A DNA stretch of 58,420 nucleotides from Ophioceras dolichostomum (GCA_003049485.1 PYST01000249.1:1-58420), one strand, 5' to 3'; positions 38,634 to 49,866 are shown, counted from the first letter of the stretch. Notes: generated from the sequence alone by a model not told the origin. Numbers and translations: made by a program.

Positions 38634-39284
38634 TCATCTCGCCGCCTCCTGCACCTTCCCCGCATCAACCTTAGGCGCCTCATCAATGAACTCAGGCACC
38701 TCATCTGTCATGAAGCTCGGTATGCCCCCGGCCTCGGCGGCCTCGCTCTCCAGCGGCGCCTCCATCGCCAGCGCGTCCAGCTCGGCGTCGAGCTCGGACT
38801 CGTCGATATCCTCCGGTATGTCGTAGGACCTGGCCAGCGTCTCCTGGATCTCGTTGCTGCGGTCCAGCAGGTCGGCCATCTTGTCGTGCATGCGCTCGAT
38901 CTTGTCGATGTCGAACTTGCCGATCTGCTTCTGCATCTCCTTGGTGGACTGCTCCATGGCCGCGACGGTGGTCATGGAGTTTTCGAGGGTGGATAGCGTC
39001 GACTGCAGCTGCCAAATGCCCATCTCCTGCTGCTCGTACCGCTGCTGCATCGCCTCCAGTTGCGTCTTCTGCTGGTAGATGGGCAGCATCTTTTGCGTGA
39101 GCCGGTTGTACGCGGGGGAGCCCTTGGCGAACTTTTCGCGCTGCGCCCCGAACGCGCGGAGTTTTGCGCTGCACTCTTCGATCTTGCTGGCGCGCGCGGC
39201 GGAGTTGGTCGCGTTGGAGGCGAGCGCTTGGTCGAGCGTCGGTGGTTTTGGCGCCGCGGCGCCGCTGCCCCATAGGCGGTGCAT
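38634..39284 (-). CDS. vps60: Vps60/CHMP5, ESCRT-III-associated Snf7-family protein
   Basis: One exon of 216 aa. The N-terminus MHRLWGSGAAAPKPPTLDQA is the Vps60 type. A basic coiled-coil core follows (residues 30-130, QREKFAKGSPAYNRLTQKML, EQQEMGIWQLQSTLSTLENS), then MQKQIGKFDIDKIERMHDKM and the acidic C-terminal half (SYDIPEDIDESELDAELDAL) characteristic of Snf7 proteins. The length matches the family (about 220 aa). Vps60 works with Vta1 and Vps4 in multivesicular body sorting. Confidence 0.93.
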   Translation of the reverse strand: MHRLWGSGAAAPKPPTLDQALASNATNSAARASKIEECSAKLRAFGAQREKFAKGSPAYNRLTQKMLPIYQQKTQLEAMQQRYEQQEMGIWQLQSTLSTLENSMTTVAAMEQSTKEMQKQIGKFDIDKIERMHDKMADLLDRSNEIQETLARSYDIPEDIDESELDAELDALAMEAPLESEAAEAGGIPSFMTDEVPEFIDEAPKVDAGKVQEAAR

Positions 39285-40300
39285 CGTGAAGGACAGAGCG
39301 AGAGAGGGGGTTGTAGGGTCAGTACTCTGGGAGGTTAGAGAAGTCGCCGGTACGTAAAAGGGCCTTCAAGGGGTTATCTAGCGATTTCGTCGTAGAAAAG
39401 TATGTAGGTAGTCGATCGGTCGATCGGTCGATTCGGTGTTGTTTGCTATGAACAAGAATGGGAGTCGGCGAGGCAGATGACGAGGCGTGGAAAGAGATGT
39501 GGGGTGCCTCCGATCCAGTGATGTCTGGTGATGTGGGGGAGGTGGCGACGGCAAGCTCCGGTCATCTGTGTGCTGTTGTTGCCTTGTGGGCCTGCGAGTT
39601 AGCCTCCAAAGACCACTGACGAATGCCGTGCCACCCTAAGAGCCCAGGACCCAAATCCCAATTCAAGTTCCGAATGTTAGACCGCGGCTTCGCAAGTTCG
39701 GATCCTGATATTTTTGAGCTCGTTCGTGGTGATAAACTCCTTTCTCCCCCCCCCCCCCNNNNNNNNNNNNNNCCCCCCCCCCCCCCCCCAAAGTAAGTAA
39801 GGTTCATGTAGCGCATGCAGCAGTTGCGTTTTCAGCCTTCATGTTTCTTTTTTCTTTTCCTTTTGTAGTGTTCCTGCGGTCCATGGTTCGGATGTCACAT
39901 CAGGTAGGTACCTCATCATTGTAAAGGAACCTTAAAGCATTCTCGTTGTCTCTCTACCTCTTTTCCCCCTTGCAGCCGGGCGTTCTTTCCATTGACAGAT
40001 ATTTTCCAGGCAACAACCTCTATGAATGTTCTTTCCCATGCCTTGCTAGTACTCTAGCCATGCAGGGAGGGACCTGAGAGACCCCGCTGGACGCAGCGAC
40101 CTTGCATCCAGAAGATGACGGCAGCGGGCGACACTTTTCCCTCACACCTTCAATATTCTCTGCCTGAGCCCACTCACATTATTTCTCGACTCCCTGCGTT
40201 GATCAACAACATTTGTTACAGGATATCTGTCCAAGTGCATGCATCGGTACCTAGATACATTGCCTCCCATCCTATCACTCCTCTCACAGCAAATTGCATC
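39285..40300. other. intergenic, contains a sequence gap in poly-C
   Basis: Upstream region of vps60. Fourteen Ns (39759-39772) sit inside a C homopolymer (about 39746-39789), so the true length is unknown. No gene seen. Confidence 0.6.
39759..39772. other. sequence gap (14 Ns) in a C homopolymer
   Basis: Unresolved bases inside poly-C on both sides; the length of the tract is unknown. Confidence 0.99.
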
Positions 40301-41726
40301 ATGGACGACAACGGCATCAAGTGGTGGGACGTCAGGTTGTCTTCGAACCTTCGGGACTTCAGCACACCTGCGCAGCACGAGACCGACGACGATGTAGTCA
40401 ACTCAGGGCTCTCCGACAACCTCCTATTGCCATTCGAGGAACTCACCATCGAAATCATGCGTTTCGCCCACGTCATCCTCAACCGAGACGAGTGCAGAGA
40501 CACCCTTTTGGAACGGTGCCACTCCTCCTCCGCCGGGGGCGAGGAGGAGAACCAGGAGGACAAAGCGCGCAAGGACCCGCGCGCTGAGTTGATCATGGCG
40601 ACGTTCGAGCTCAACGAGGAAGAGTACGAGGGCAGCAAGGGGACCATGAACGAGCTCTTCGACAGGCTCATGCCGCAACCACGCGACTCACCTCGCAGTC
40701 GGCGGCTTCTGCACGGACATGTTCTCACGGCGAACTTGACTGGGCTCAAGTGCATCCTCCAGGCGCTAATCTGGGGAAAGCTCTTGCCCCTCTTCGGCGG
40801 CGAGATCAATGGCATAATCAAGGCTTTTCGAGGGGGATATGAGGCCCATATGCCTGACAATAATAACATTGCATGCGTGTTGGCCGGTGCTACAGGTTAG
40901 GAGTCGGACTCACCAGTTCGTACGTATCGTCCACCAGGATAAATGACCTCTTGCCAGCGCCGTGCACACATATCTGGATAGAGCAAGGAACTAACTACTG
41001 TTTTCCATGCGAAAAAAAAAATCATTCTAGTGCGAGAAGCGGTCTTCCAGGTTCTTGAAAAGGAGTTAGTCCGGTGGGTCGGAGGGCCAGAGCTCCATCG
41101 ACTCGCCAGGGACCGCCTTCTCAACGTGGTCACTCCCCAAGCCGTCGCGGTGGGATCCCGACTACAAGACTGGGGCCTGTTCCAAGTCAGCCGTATCCGG
41201 GACCACCTGTCCACCCGGAAATCGTACGTGTCCATTTACATCATGAAGGTCACCAGCGACGTCTTCCTCGCGCATCTCCCCCACGACTTCTCGTTCAAGC
41301 ACATCCAAATCTGCCCCATAGACTTCTGTAACGCGCGCCGGCTCCCCAGCTTCCTCTCCGAGCCGGACTGGCGCATCGTGACCTGCGTCAACCCGGTGCT
41401 GAAGGTCTGGCGGCGCACGAGGGTCTTTTCTAGCCCTCTTCGCCTGCAGGGCACCGTCCTAGTCTGTTCGTGGTTCCCTCATCGATCCCAAGTCCGAGCC
41501 GTGGGCCTATGGCCCTTGGCTATCCCCGCGCGAGGTGTGGTGGGATAGTCTCGAGGGGACGAGGAGCTGGCCTCGCTGGCACCGCCCGCGCCCTAACGTC
41601 GAGATGACCGACGCGCCCGAGCCTCTAGCGCCACGACGGCCTACACCCGCTGCGTCGATCCAGTGTTTGCCGGCTGTGACTCCGACCTTGACTCTGACGT
41701 TGAATAAATCCGGTAGAATTACATGA
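40301..41726 (+). CDS. conserved-looking protein of unknown function
   Basis: Three exons (40301-40895, 41031-41404, 41463-41726) join in frame to 410 aa; introns are 135 and 58 bp. The N-terminus MDDNGIKWWDVRLSSNLRDF is acidic and polar. The middle is helical (PFEELTIEIMRFAHVILNRD, LTGLKCILQALIWGKLLPLF). After intron 1: AVFQVLEKELVRWVGGPELH and YVSIYIMKVTSDVFLAHLPH. After intron 2: SEPWAYGPWLSPREVWWDSL, with a proline-rich tail. I recognise no family. An upstream in-frame ATG at 40115 exists, but the codons between look like UTR. Confidence 0.6.
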
Positions 41727-42289
41727 ATAACAAGCGGAACTTTCTTTTGCACTCCGAAAAATAGCGTTCATCTGTTCTAGCGGGCAACAACTTCCTTGCG
41801 GAAAGGCAATGTCAATAATGTAGGTGGTTTCTGGGGCATCATCCCTTCGCTGGTTGACCACGCCAGCTCTACGAGAAACGTCCTGGCGCCAACATATGGA
41901 GGGATCTACCCCAGTCCAGCGAGAAACAGCTATTTTTTGTTCTTTTGTTATCGAATTACCAGGTACCTACCTACCTCCCTAACTACCTGTAGTAGTCAGG
42001 GACACAGCGAAAAAAAATAATAAAAATAACAAAGAGCGTGTTGTAGTACTTGTCATCAAAGTAGCCTCTCCTCCAGCTCTCGAAACGGAAGTGCCAGCGG
42101 ATGGATAGAGGCACTTGACCAAAGCAGCAGAAGACAACGAAGATCACAGACAACGCACTCTCCCTCCCTCTCGCACACACATTTCCAACCATGGACCTCC
42201 TCCACTGACTGCACCCCAGCTCCTCCTCCTCTCCCCTGCTCATCAGCAAACAAAGCGGCACGAAACGTTCAGTTCAGCTCGGCTCCTGA
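41727..42289. other. intergenic, convergent 3' ends
   Basis: 3' flanks of the unknown gene and the AAA ATPase. Contains the TACCTACCTACC motif (about 41962-41975). No gene seen. Confidence 0.5.
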
Positions 42290-45146
42290 CTAATGCTCCT
42301 TCTCCCCCCGAGCAAGCATCTCCAGCGCACTAACCCGATTCTCCGCCAGCATGATCAGCCGCTCCGCCGGCACCTTCTCCCCGCCCTTCGCGCTGAGCAG
42401 CGTCGCACTCTTGGCCACGTTCTTGATCTCGCGCCCGTTCAGCCGCATGCGCGACAGCGCCGCCAGGTCGTCCTCGGAGACGTCGAAGCGGGCGGCGCCG
42501 CCCGCGTGTGCGATGAAGTTATCCCAGACCTGCCGGCGCGCCTCCGGGGTCAGGTCGTGGTAGGGGAGGAACAGGTCGACGCGGGATTGGAAGGCGTGGT
42601 CGAGGGAGGAGATGCGGTTGGTGGTTAGGAAGAGGATGCCGCGGTAGTATTCGAGTTTTTGGAGGAAGACTTTTTGAGGCGACGCGTGGTGTTGTTACTT
42701 GGTAGGTTAGTTACTCGGTAGGTGCGCGTTGGATGGATCGTGGAGGTGAGGCATGTGGATGAGGCTAGACCGGCTCGGGCAAAGGGCGAATCCGTCGACA
42801 GCCAGGGCAGGGGCAGGGGCAGGGGCAGGCAAGGGGCAACAAACATACCGGCCACGAGCTCGTTGCGAGAGAGGTCGCTGTTGTTCCGGACCGCCATGAA
42901 GATGTCGGCCTCGTCGAGGAGGAGCATCGCGTTCAAGAGACGGCAGATCTCGAGGGCACGGTCGAGCTCCTTCTCGACCTCCTCCGGGCTGGTGCCCAGG
43001 ACGGCGGCGCTGAGCGAGTAGAGGGGGACGCGGGCCTTTTCGGCGACTGTATTTTGGGTTGTTTGGGGAGGGGAGAAGGCCATACGGTGTCAGTCGAGAC
43101 TCATTAGATATTGGGGGAGGGGAAGGGGAAGGAAGGTAAGGAGGTGGGTGCACGGTTTACTGACCTGCCTCGGCGGTGAAGGTCTTGCCTACACCAGGAG
43201 GGCCGAACAGCAGCATGATCAGACCCCGGCCCTTTGCCTCAACGAAGTCGTCGAAGGTGGTCTTGTTCAGCGCCTTGTTCTCGACGAAGGACCAGGCGAG
43301 CTCCTTGCAGCCCTTGGGCAGTACGAGCTTCTCGAATGCGTCGTCGTTCCAGGCAATCTCCTCCACATTGTCGGCGTCGAACATGGCTATTACAGTCAAG
43401 GGGCGGATGGATGATTAGCGAGCTCAGGTACACATGGCTGCCTACCTACTTAATGTAGGTAGGTACCTCCTAATACTACTACTTCGGGGCGCTTTGTACT
43501 GATTGCACGGCCTGCGCCATGAAAACCACAGACTAACACGGAAAATCGGGAAAGCGTGTGATATTGGACTGTAGGTAGGTATGTACGGAAGTGAGATTTG
43601 AACTTACCCCATCGCTTGGTCTTCAAGTCCATGCCATTCAGGAAGGGGATACAGAGCATGCACTCCTCATCCGTGAGGGGGACGATGTCCTCGTTCCTAT
43701 CGTTGTCTTTCTTCTTGGCGCCATCGGCGTCGGCGTCAGCGTCGGCGTCGGTGGCGACCGAGACGGCATCGGTGGCGACCGAGACGGCGTCGATGGCGAC
43801 CGAGACGGCGTCGTCGTCGAGCTCCGAGCCGTCAATCACCTCAGCGGTCTCGGACGCAGGAGAGCTGGGAGACTCGTCCGCCGCGGCCTCAGCTTCGGCT
43901 CCGGCCGCCTCCTCCTTCTTGGCGGCGGCGTCCGTCGCGGTGCTCTTGCGTCTGTCCCGGACGGCGATGAGCTCGGGTTTCTTGCTGTTCCTGATGGCGT
44001 AGTACGCGACGTTGTCCACCACGATTCTCCCAGAAACCTGTTGGGGATTTCATCATTAGATGTCATGCCACGGTCGGAGTAGGTGGGTAGGTAGGCAGGC
44101 GGTAGGTAGTCTGGAGTTAAGAAGCCGAGGAGGCTGCCAAAACTTACCGGCCGCGATTCGCCACTGTCGCCGTCCTCCTTGGAGATGCTGTCCCCCTCGT
44201 ACCAGCGATAGTGGCACCCAGCCAGGGCTTCATACTTCCGCCCACGCGCCAGCATGCGCTCCTTGAACGACTCGGGGTCAGGCTGCATCTCGAGGGGCAC
44301 GAGGTCGAAGGAGCGGACGTCTTTGAGATGGGAGTATTTCTTGATGGGCCACTGGTCCCGATAGTACCCGTGGACCTCGCCGTTCCACTCGATGCCCTCG
44401 AGAGTGATGGTCCACGAGCTGTGCTTGCGGACCATGTTGCCGTTGTCGTCATAGTCGCCCTCGCCCATGCCCTTCTCGTACTTGACCACTCGGCCGATGA
44501 ACGGGACGCCGTACCACTCGGTGGTGACAAGAGCCCCCGGCGGATAGATCTGCCACACGTCCTTGAACCGGACCATGCCTGTCTTGGTGGTTTCCTTGAG
44601 GGCAGCGATGGAAGCGTCCAACACGGGCGTGAGGAAGTCGACAAGCTCGTTGACGAGACGGCTCTTCTCCACGACCGGGTTCGGCTCCACGCCATCGTCC
44701 TCGTCGTGCCCTTTTTGCACGGCGCCGGCGGCCTCTATGGCAAGCGCCGAACGCATCTCGCAGATGGTGTCCCAGCGATGGACGAGGGGCTCGAACGGCG
44801 GCTGGAACGTCCACTGCGCGGCGTCCGGGTCGAAGTCCTGATACTGAGCCAGGGAATCCCGAAGGACCTGGCGCATTGGCTGGCTCTGGATGGTGAAGTT
44901 GAAGGTGACCCATGCGTCCTCACCGCCCCGCTCCTTGCGGTGGATGATGGGCACGTGCGAGATGCTGTCCTGAAGAGCCTGTGCCTCATCCGCGAGCTGT
45001 GGGTGCTTCGAGAATCGCCGGCACAGGCTGCTCTGGCAGCCGTGCTGAAAGAGCTCGATAACCGGCTCGGCCTTGGCCTCCTCCTGGACCTGTTGGATCG
45101 GCGACTCGGCGCTTTCGACAACAACGACGTCGGTCTCGGAAGCCAT
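42290..45146 (-). CDS. DUF7025-AAA family ATPase
   Basis: Five exons (45146-44148, 44037-43608, 43386-43165, 43046-42849, 42669-42290) give 742 aa with matching phases. Residues about 130-330 are the DUF7025 region (VRFKDVWQIYPPGALVTTEW, WTITLEGIEWNGEVHGYYRD). The single AAA domain has Walker A GPPGVGKT (about 538-545), Walker B LLLDEAD (about 592-598), a sensor-1-like ILFLTTNR and an Arg-finger region FQSRVDLFLPY, so it should hydrolyse ATP. Between the two domains an acidic insert contains a coding tandem repeat (43755-43812) giving DAVSVAT-type heptads, then Asp-Ala alternation. This is a fungal family of unknown cellular role, expanded in ascomycetes. Confidence 0.9.
43755..43812 (-). repeat. 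in-frame 21-bp tandem repeat in the AAA gene
   Basis: About three copies of a unit like GTGGCGACCGAGACGGC are read on the coding strand as repeated DAVSVAT heptads. It lies in the linker between DUF7025 and the AAA domain, so copy number can vary without breaking frame. Confidence 0.9.
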
Positions 45147-45829
45147 TGTGCTTGTGGCAATCTAGATAGTGGACGGACTGATTTGATGGTTCGGGGTGTG
45201 GCTGGGGCTGTGGACTCTGGATGAGCGGGTGATGAGAAATAAATGGACTGGATAGGGACAGTTCAGAGAGGATTGGAGGTAGATGAAGTTAAAAACAAAC
45301 TGATTGAGAGGTGTAGGTAGGGTAATAGACGATAGAAAAGGAAAGAAAATAAAAAAATGTTGGGAAGCGAACTTCTCGGTGTTCAATATATACTCGTTGC
45401 TACTGGCATATGTACCACCCTCTTTGCCCCAGGCCACAACTCCGACCACAAGCTTGGGGTCCGTACTTGAGACAAATGCGCGCCGAACTCGTTCCTAGTT
45501 ACAAATTTTGACGCGGTTGGTCCACCAATCGCAGCTTGGGATGTCCATCAAAGCGTGTTAGTGCAGCGCTGCCTAGCCGCGCCAAGACTCACAAAAAAGG
45601 AGGGGGCTGCAGTTAGTCGTTGGCAAAGCATAACGCCAACGCATAACGAACCTGCAATCAAGAATGAGTCACCGAGAAAGAGAGAAGCAGAAATCAGGAG
45701 TAGGAAAGCGGGTAGTTACGGGTGCTGATATTGACAGATAAGAAATGTTCCCCAACCACCCTTTCTGCTTGGAACTTTGGATCTCTAGCTGAGGCAAGGC
45801 TCGCCCAATCCTCGGGCAACCGGTACTTA
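45147..45829. other. intergenic, promoter side of the AAA ATPase gene
   Basis: Upstream flank of the AAA gene; only short ORFs are present and no other feature is recognised. Confidence 0.45.
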
Positions 45830-47377
45830 CTTCCCCGTACCACAAGAATCACGCATCTTCTCCTCTTCCTCACGTTTTCCCTCCTCGAGCTTCTGGATCC
45901 CTGTCCTTGTCCGGCTCGAACTTGGGGAACTGCGAATCATCCTGCAGCAGAAGTCCAGCTCTGGTTAGGCTTCCACTGACTCACCGACGTTGGTGCCGCC
46001 CACTGGCAGTCTTCAAGGACGACGATGGCACCTGGTCGGGCTCGGGCAGCCTCCAGTTCTCCCGCGTCGTTATCAGCAACGGTTTGGCGGCGTGCAGTGT
46101 CCATCGTCCTTTCTTCTCCTCAACCTCTTCCGGCTCGTACCACACCATCATCCTAGGGATAGGGAACAGGCAGACAACAGGGCGCTCCTGGCGGCGGTTC
46201 ATCTCCTTGCCCTCGCGTATTCCCGCATTTCTCGAAAGGCGTTGTGCTGCCGAGGTCTCGCACCTCGAACGTGATGACTCGCTGCTTGAAGTCCTCCTCC
46301 TTCTGCAGGTTCTCGACGTAAACGAGCCTGAACTTGGAGATCCCCCTCAGAGCGCTGCACAGCTCTACGGCGTGGGCTATGATTCTCTTGAGGACGCGCC
46401 AGAGGGCTCTGCCCCTCTCGCTTTTGGACTCACGCACCCAGTTCGCGAAGTGCCACTTGGCTTGGTGCTTCAGCTTCTTGGCTTCTGCTTTCATGCTTTC
46501 GACACCTCTGACAAGGCTGTATATATCCCGCTTTTGAGCGTCCTTCTTGGTCTTCCGGTCTAAGCTTTATGGGAAAGGGATAAAATGTCAGCACGAGTCC
46601 ATAGCTTCCAAACACGATGTAGGGGACTACCAACAACTTACCGACTTCCAGCCTCTACACCTGTTTGAGTCGGTCCAACGCCGAAGCGGCGAGGTCCTCT
46701 TTGGAGGCGAACAGTGGTTCCAACCAGGACCAGATTATCGCACATAGTAGGATCTTGCGCCAGCCATTGAGCTTCCTCAGCTCCTCCAAAGCGGCTTTGG
46801 GGCCGATTTCCACTCCAATTTTGCTAAAGAGCTTGCCGGCTAGCACCTCCGACTCTTTACTCGTCTCTTTAGCTCTCGCCCCTCTGCCCCTCGCCTCTTT
46901 ATTCTTCTCCTCTTCGCTAGTCGCTAGCCAGTTTTTGTAGCTCTTTTTGATGAATTCATAGTCCGACACCTTCGCGTCACCGTTCGGGCCATCGATGAGG
47001 TCGTTGACCAGTGTCTCGATCTCGCGGGATAGTTTCCGCAACTTTTCCGCGAGCGCTTTGTTGCGATCTCGGCGCCCGACCTCCTCTGGGATCTCAAGCC
47101 GCTTCCCGGTCGCGGCATCGCCGGAGTTCGGCCGGGTGAGTTTCCGCGCCTGACTGGGTGGCGGGATATCGATCTCCGGAGGACACTACGACCAGCCCGC
47201 CGGACACACAGGCATTTCCGTCAGGCCTGCTGCCAAAGAGCTGTTGAGACTCGGGTTGCTTTCTGAGTCGGATTCGATCAGCTACGAGTCGCAGTCCGGA
47301 TCTACAGGCTTTGGAATATCGGAGGGATCTTGCAGGGCACCGTCATCGCCCTGCTCGCGGCTGTGACTCTCAGCCAT
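45830..47377 (-). CDS. unrecognised charged helical protein, first member of the small-acyl-protein cluster
   Basis: The frame opens with MAESHSREQGDDGALQDPSD at 47377 and continues as Lys/Glu-rich helices (EKLRKLSREIETLVNDLIDG, KNWLATSEEEKNKEARG, LRKLNGWRKILLCAIIWSWL), then DIYSLVRGVESMKAEAKKLK, FRLVYVENLQKEEDFKQRVI, and RRQERPVVCLFPIPRMMVWY. The last visible exon ends IQKLEEGKREEEEKMRDS at a GTAAGT donor (about 45830). Three in-frame TAGs and one frame change interrupt a simple reading. Introns can remove them (for example a 120-bp intron from GTAGAT to CGTAG at about 47301-47182, and a 61-bp one ending before MNRRQ). Equally, all three TAGs could be mutated CAG codons. Gene or recent pseudogene: undecided. 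No family recognised. Confidence 0.45.
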
Positions 47378-47489
47378 GTTGAAGTTGGAATTGCGAATAC
47401 AGAGGCGCTGGTTTGGATGGCCCCAGGATCAGGATAATGGGGAGAAGATTGGCCTCCTTTATATGTGCTTCGTTGCAGCGCATCTCGCT

Positions 47490-47730
47490 CGAGGTACAGA
47501 GGTCTAGACCCGGATGTCTTTCACTTGACCAGCGTACTCGGGGACGACGCAACTTTGACCTTGGTGTGGTAATATTGTTAATAGTGGAGTCGGTTATCAT
47601 CGACACCCAGGCGCCAGCCACGCCGTGATGCATCTGCTTCACGGTCATACGAGTCGGGGGCAAGACACAAAGCGTGGCAGCGGTCATAGCGAGAAAATGA
47701 CCATGGTTTTGAACTCATTTTATCGCGTCC
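47490..47730 (+). repeat. diverged inverted repeat, left copy
   Basis: Shares with the minus strand of 53057-53270 a 24-bp identical piece (CGAGGTACAGAGGTCTAGAC plus CCGG) and diverged blocks such as CACTTGACCAGCGTACT, GGTTATCATCGACACCCAGG and TTGAACTCA. The order of blocks differs between copies, so the repeat has been rearranged. Its nature is unknown. Confidence 0.75.
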
Positions 47731-47989
47731 GAATTGATTTATCTCCAGTCGGCCGGCCGATGGGCCGCGGTGAGCTTCGCGACTGGCCGTTCCGTTCGTC
47801 ATCGGCGGCGGTGGAGGACGGCACGCAAAGCGGGATCTTGTTGTCTTTCAGCAGCTGCTGAAAGTCGCGGTGGAAGTTAGAGAGGCTCATGCCTTCCTCT
47901 AATAGATTGACTTCGAAAGAGCAGGGGCTGCTCGGATGCTGCTCTTGCGGACCGGGCTGTCCTTCGGGCACGCTGTGGCTCTTCCCCAT
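47720..47989 (-). CDS. small putative N-myristoylated protein (cluster gene A)
   Basis: An open frame of 89 aa starting MGKSHSVPEGQPGPQ. Gly2 and Ser6 fit the N-myristoyltransferase consensus MGxxxS. The middle has SLSNFHRDFQQLLKDNKIPL; the tail is basic (RPTGDKSIRTR). The MxxSHS start resembles MAESHS of the larger gene just downstream, suggesting shared ancestry. The 3' end may continue through an intron; the neighbouring DNA (47490-47720) is a repeat with a diverged inverted copy at 53.06-53.27 kb. No family recognised. Confidence 0.45.
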   Translation of the reverse strand: MGKSHSVPEGQPGPQEQHPSSPCSFEVNLLEEGMSLSNFHRDFQQLLKDNKIPLCVPSSTAADDERNGQSRSSPRPIGRPTGDKSIRTR

Positions 47990-48415
47990 GGTTCATTGGA
48001 TAGCGATAATGGGGAGGACAATGTAGGTTGGGATAATGGGAAAGCAGCTGAGACCCGGCGGAGAAGTATGGAGAAAGGTAGGAAGGTGTTCAGGGTAGGG
48101 AGAGGGGAACGAGAGGAGGAGTGTGAGCAGTGAAGAAAGTCCACGGTACGCTGAAATATGTGTCCACATGACATGTTGGTCAGTCGACGACAGTGTGGGC
48201 TGTCAACAAGAGGACAAAGATCTGAAGGGAGCAGAACGGATGCGAGCAGCGGCAATGGGTCGCCAAAGGTCGCTTTTGTGGGCAAGTAATGTGAATGACC
48301 CCCGGAGAGTAAGTAAGTACTTACCTACCTAGGTGCATAGCATTTGAAAGCCAGATCTTACGCCCAATGTTCAGTTCTGTGGTGTCAGATGTTGGGCCGT
48401 CTCAACATTGACTGC

Positions 48416-48678
48416 TCAACTTTCCACAACTTCCACCTGCCCCGCGAGGAATATATCTTGGTCAATTAAAGATTCCTTTGGCACCTTAACCCACCGAGTA
48501 CCAGCGTCGCTCGACTCCAACTTCAAGTCGACCCTTTCCTGCGATACTCCCGACGGATACCGCACGCTCGATACGAGAGCTCTGACACGGTGCCAGCACT
48601 CATCTTCCGTTGTCTCGATAGTATTGAGATCATGCGTGGCAAGTGTTTTACATCGGAGCAGGCGGGGATGTTGCCCAT
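48416..48678 (-). CDS. small MGNI-type protein (cluster gene D)
   Basis: Exon 1 (48678-48652, MGNIPACSD) and exon 2 (48598-48416, CWHRVRALVSSVRYPSGVSQ...) joined across a 53-bp intron give 69 aa. Without that splice the two parts are in different frames. The MGN start with Cys7 suggests lipid attachment, but residue 6 is Ala, a weaker myristoylation site. Residues near the middle (ERVDLKLESSDAGTRW) occupy the position of the VVxV motif of the paralogous-looking neighbours. A frameshifted pseudogene is the alternative. Confidence 0.4.
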
Positions 48679-49475
48679 CGTGAACCCCAGCTGAGTCACC
48701 AGGAGGCCACAGCGTAGTAGATATGGGAAAGATTAGCGCTGTATAGAAGAAGCAGGCCTCTTGCTGAGCACGCGGTACGTGGGGAGGGTGGAGAGAATGC
48801 CGGGAGGTTACGTGCAAGGCGCGTGAGGGAAGTGACGTCGGTACCAAAAAGGAGAGAAGGGAGCAACATATTGGATGTTCAAGCCCCGCTGGCTTTTGTA
48901 TCTGTCGGGGGTGTTGGTCACTCAAAAGAGTTACCCAGCGCAACCACAAAGACCCGGGATGTGACAGGCAAAGGTCAAGGTGAAAAGATGCACACGCAGG
49001 GGAGATGGGAGAATAACAGCGAGAGATCTGCGCAACTGACTGTCCTCTTGACGAACTCGAGGGCCGAAAAGAAAAAAAAAGGGATTCCGATTCACAAGTT
49101 TAACAGCCCAACCCCTGAAACGTCTCCCATAACCGCTCCCTATTGTCTATACATATCAGAGGCGAACCTGTACACAGGTAGGTCTTCTGCCGGGGCTCGA
49201 TACTACGAGCAAAAGGGTCCAATACGGGACCTGGGCATGCCTTCTATTATGATTGAGTCGTCATCTCTCGCTGGCGCTTGGCCTTAGCGGCGGCTTTGGC
49301 TTGGATCTGAAAGCATTCAAACGATGAGTTGGCAATAATGGGGGACGTTCAGCATACCATAGCCTGAGGTAGGTGTTTGTGCGTGGGTAAATATATCGAA
49401 ATCTCCACTTAATACATGAAATTGAGCTTCATCATAGTACTTGTTGAGGACGAGAACCCTCCACGCATCCAACTG

Positions 49476-49866
49476 CTATTTGGCACCCTCGCAGCGATGC
49501 AGTCCTGTGCTCAGCAAGTAGTCGGCCATGGAATCTTTCGGGAATGCCGCACGCCGTCGACAACGTGGAGGGAGAGAAGAGAAGGTATCTGAAATCTGTG
49601 TAAGTGGACACCCGTGACCAACGAAATACCGATCTGCCCGGACAGGTGGACGGTTAACTTACAGAGTCCCATTTCCCTTTCACCCTCACTACGAGCTTGC
49701 CATCGCGCGTATGCAGCCTCGGAGACCAATACCCTTCATCTCTGCGAACGCTGGATTCGGGTGACTGCTGAAACTCATCCACCTCGCGCCGCATGTGAGC
49801 CTCTACGTTCCCATGGATATATTCCTCGCTCACAATCATTGGTTTCTTGCTCATACAATTCCCCAT
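49476..49866 (-). CDS. small MGNC-type putative dually acylated protein (cluster gene B)
   Basis: Exon 1 (49866-49663) and exon 2 (49595-49476), with a 67-bp intron (GTAAGT donor, CACAG acceptor), give 107 aa. The start MGNCMS has Gly2 and Ser6 for N-myristoylation and Cys4 for palmitoylation, predicting a peripheral membrane protein. Exon 1 ends in EGYWSPRLHTRDGKLVVRV, the motif shared with genes C and E, just before the intron. Exon 2 reads ISDTFSSLPPRCRRRAAFPK. Beyond the TAG (49478-49476) the same frame stays open for 52 codons (LDAWRVLVLNKYYDEAQFHV), so the stop may be recent (CAG to TAG) or the rest UTR. Confidence 0.5.

Noticed and set aside
39640..39730. Possible tRNA-like segment with GTTCGGATCC
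   Set aside because: No acceptor stem or anticodon arm can be folded convincingly; no tRNA, rRNA or CRISPR array was found in the window.
46640..47305. Three TAG codons in the charged helical gene as proof of repeat-induced point mutation
   Set aside because: Plausible introns can remove each one; without transcripts the claim is not safe.
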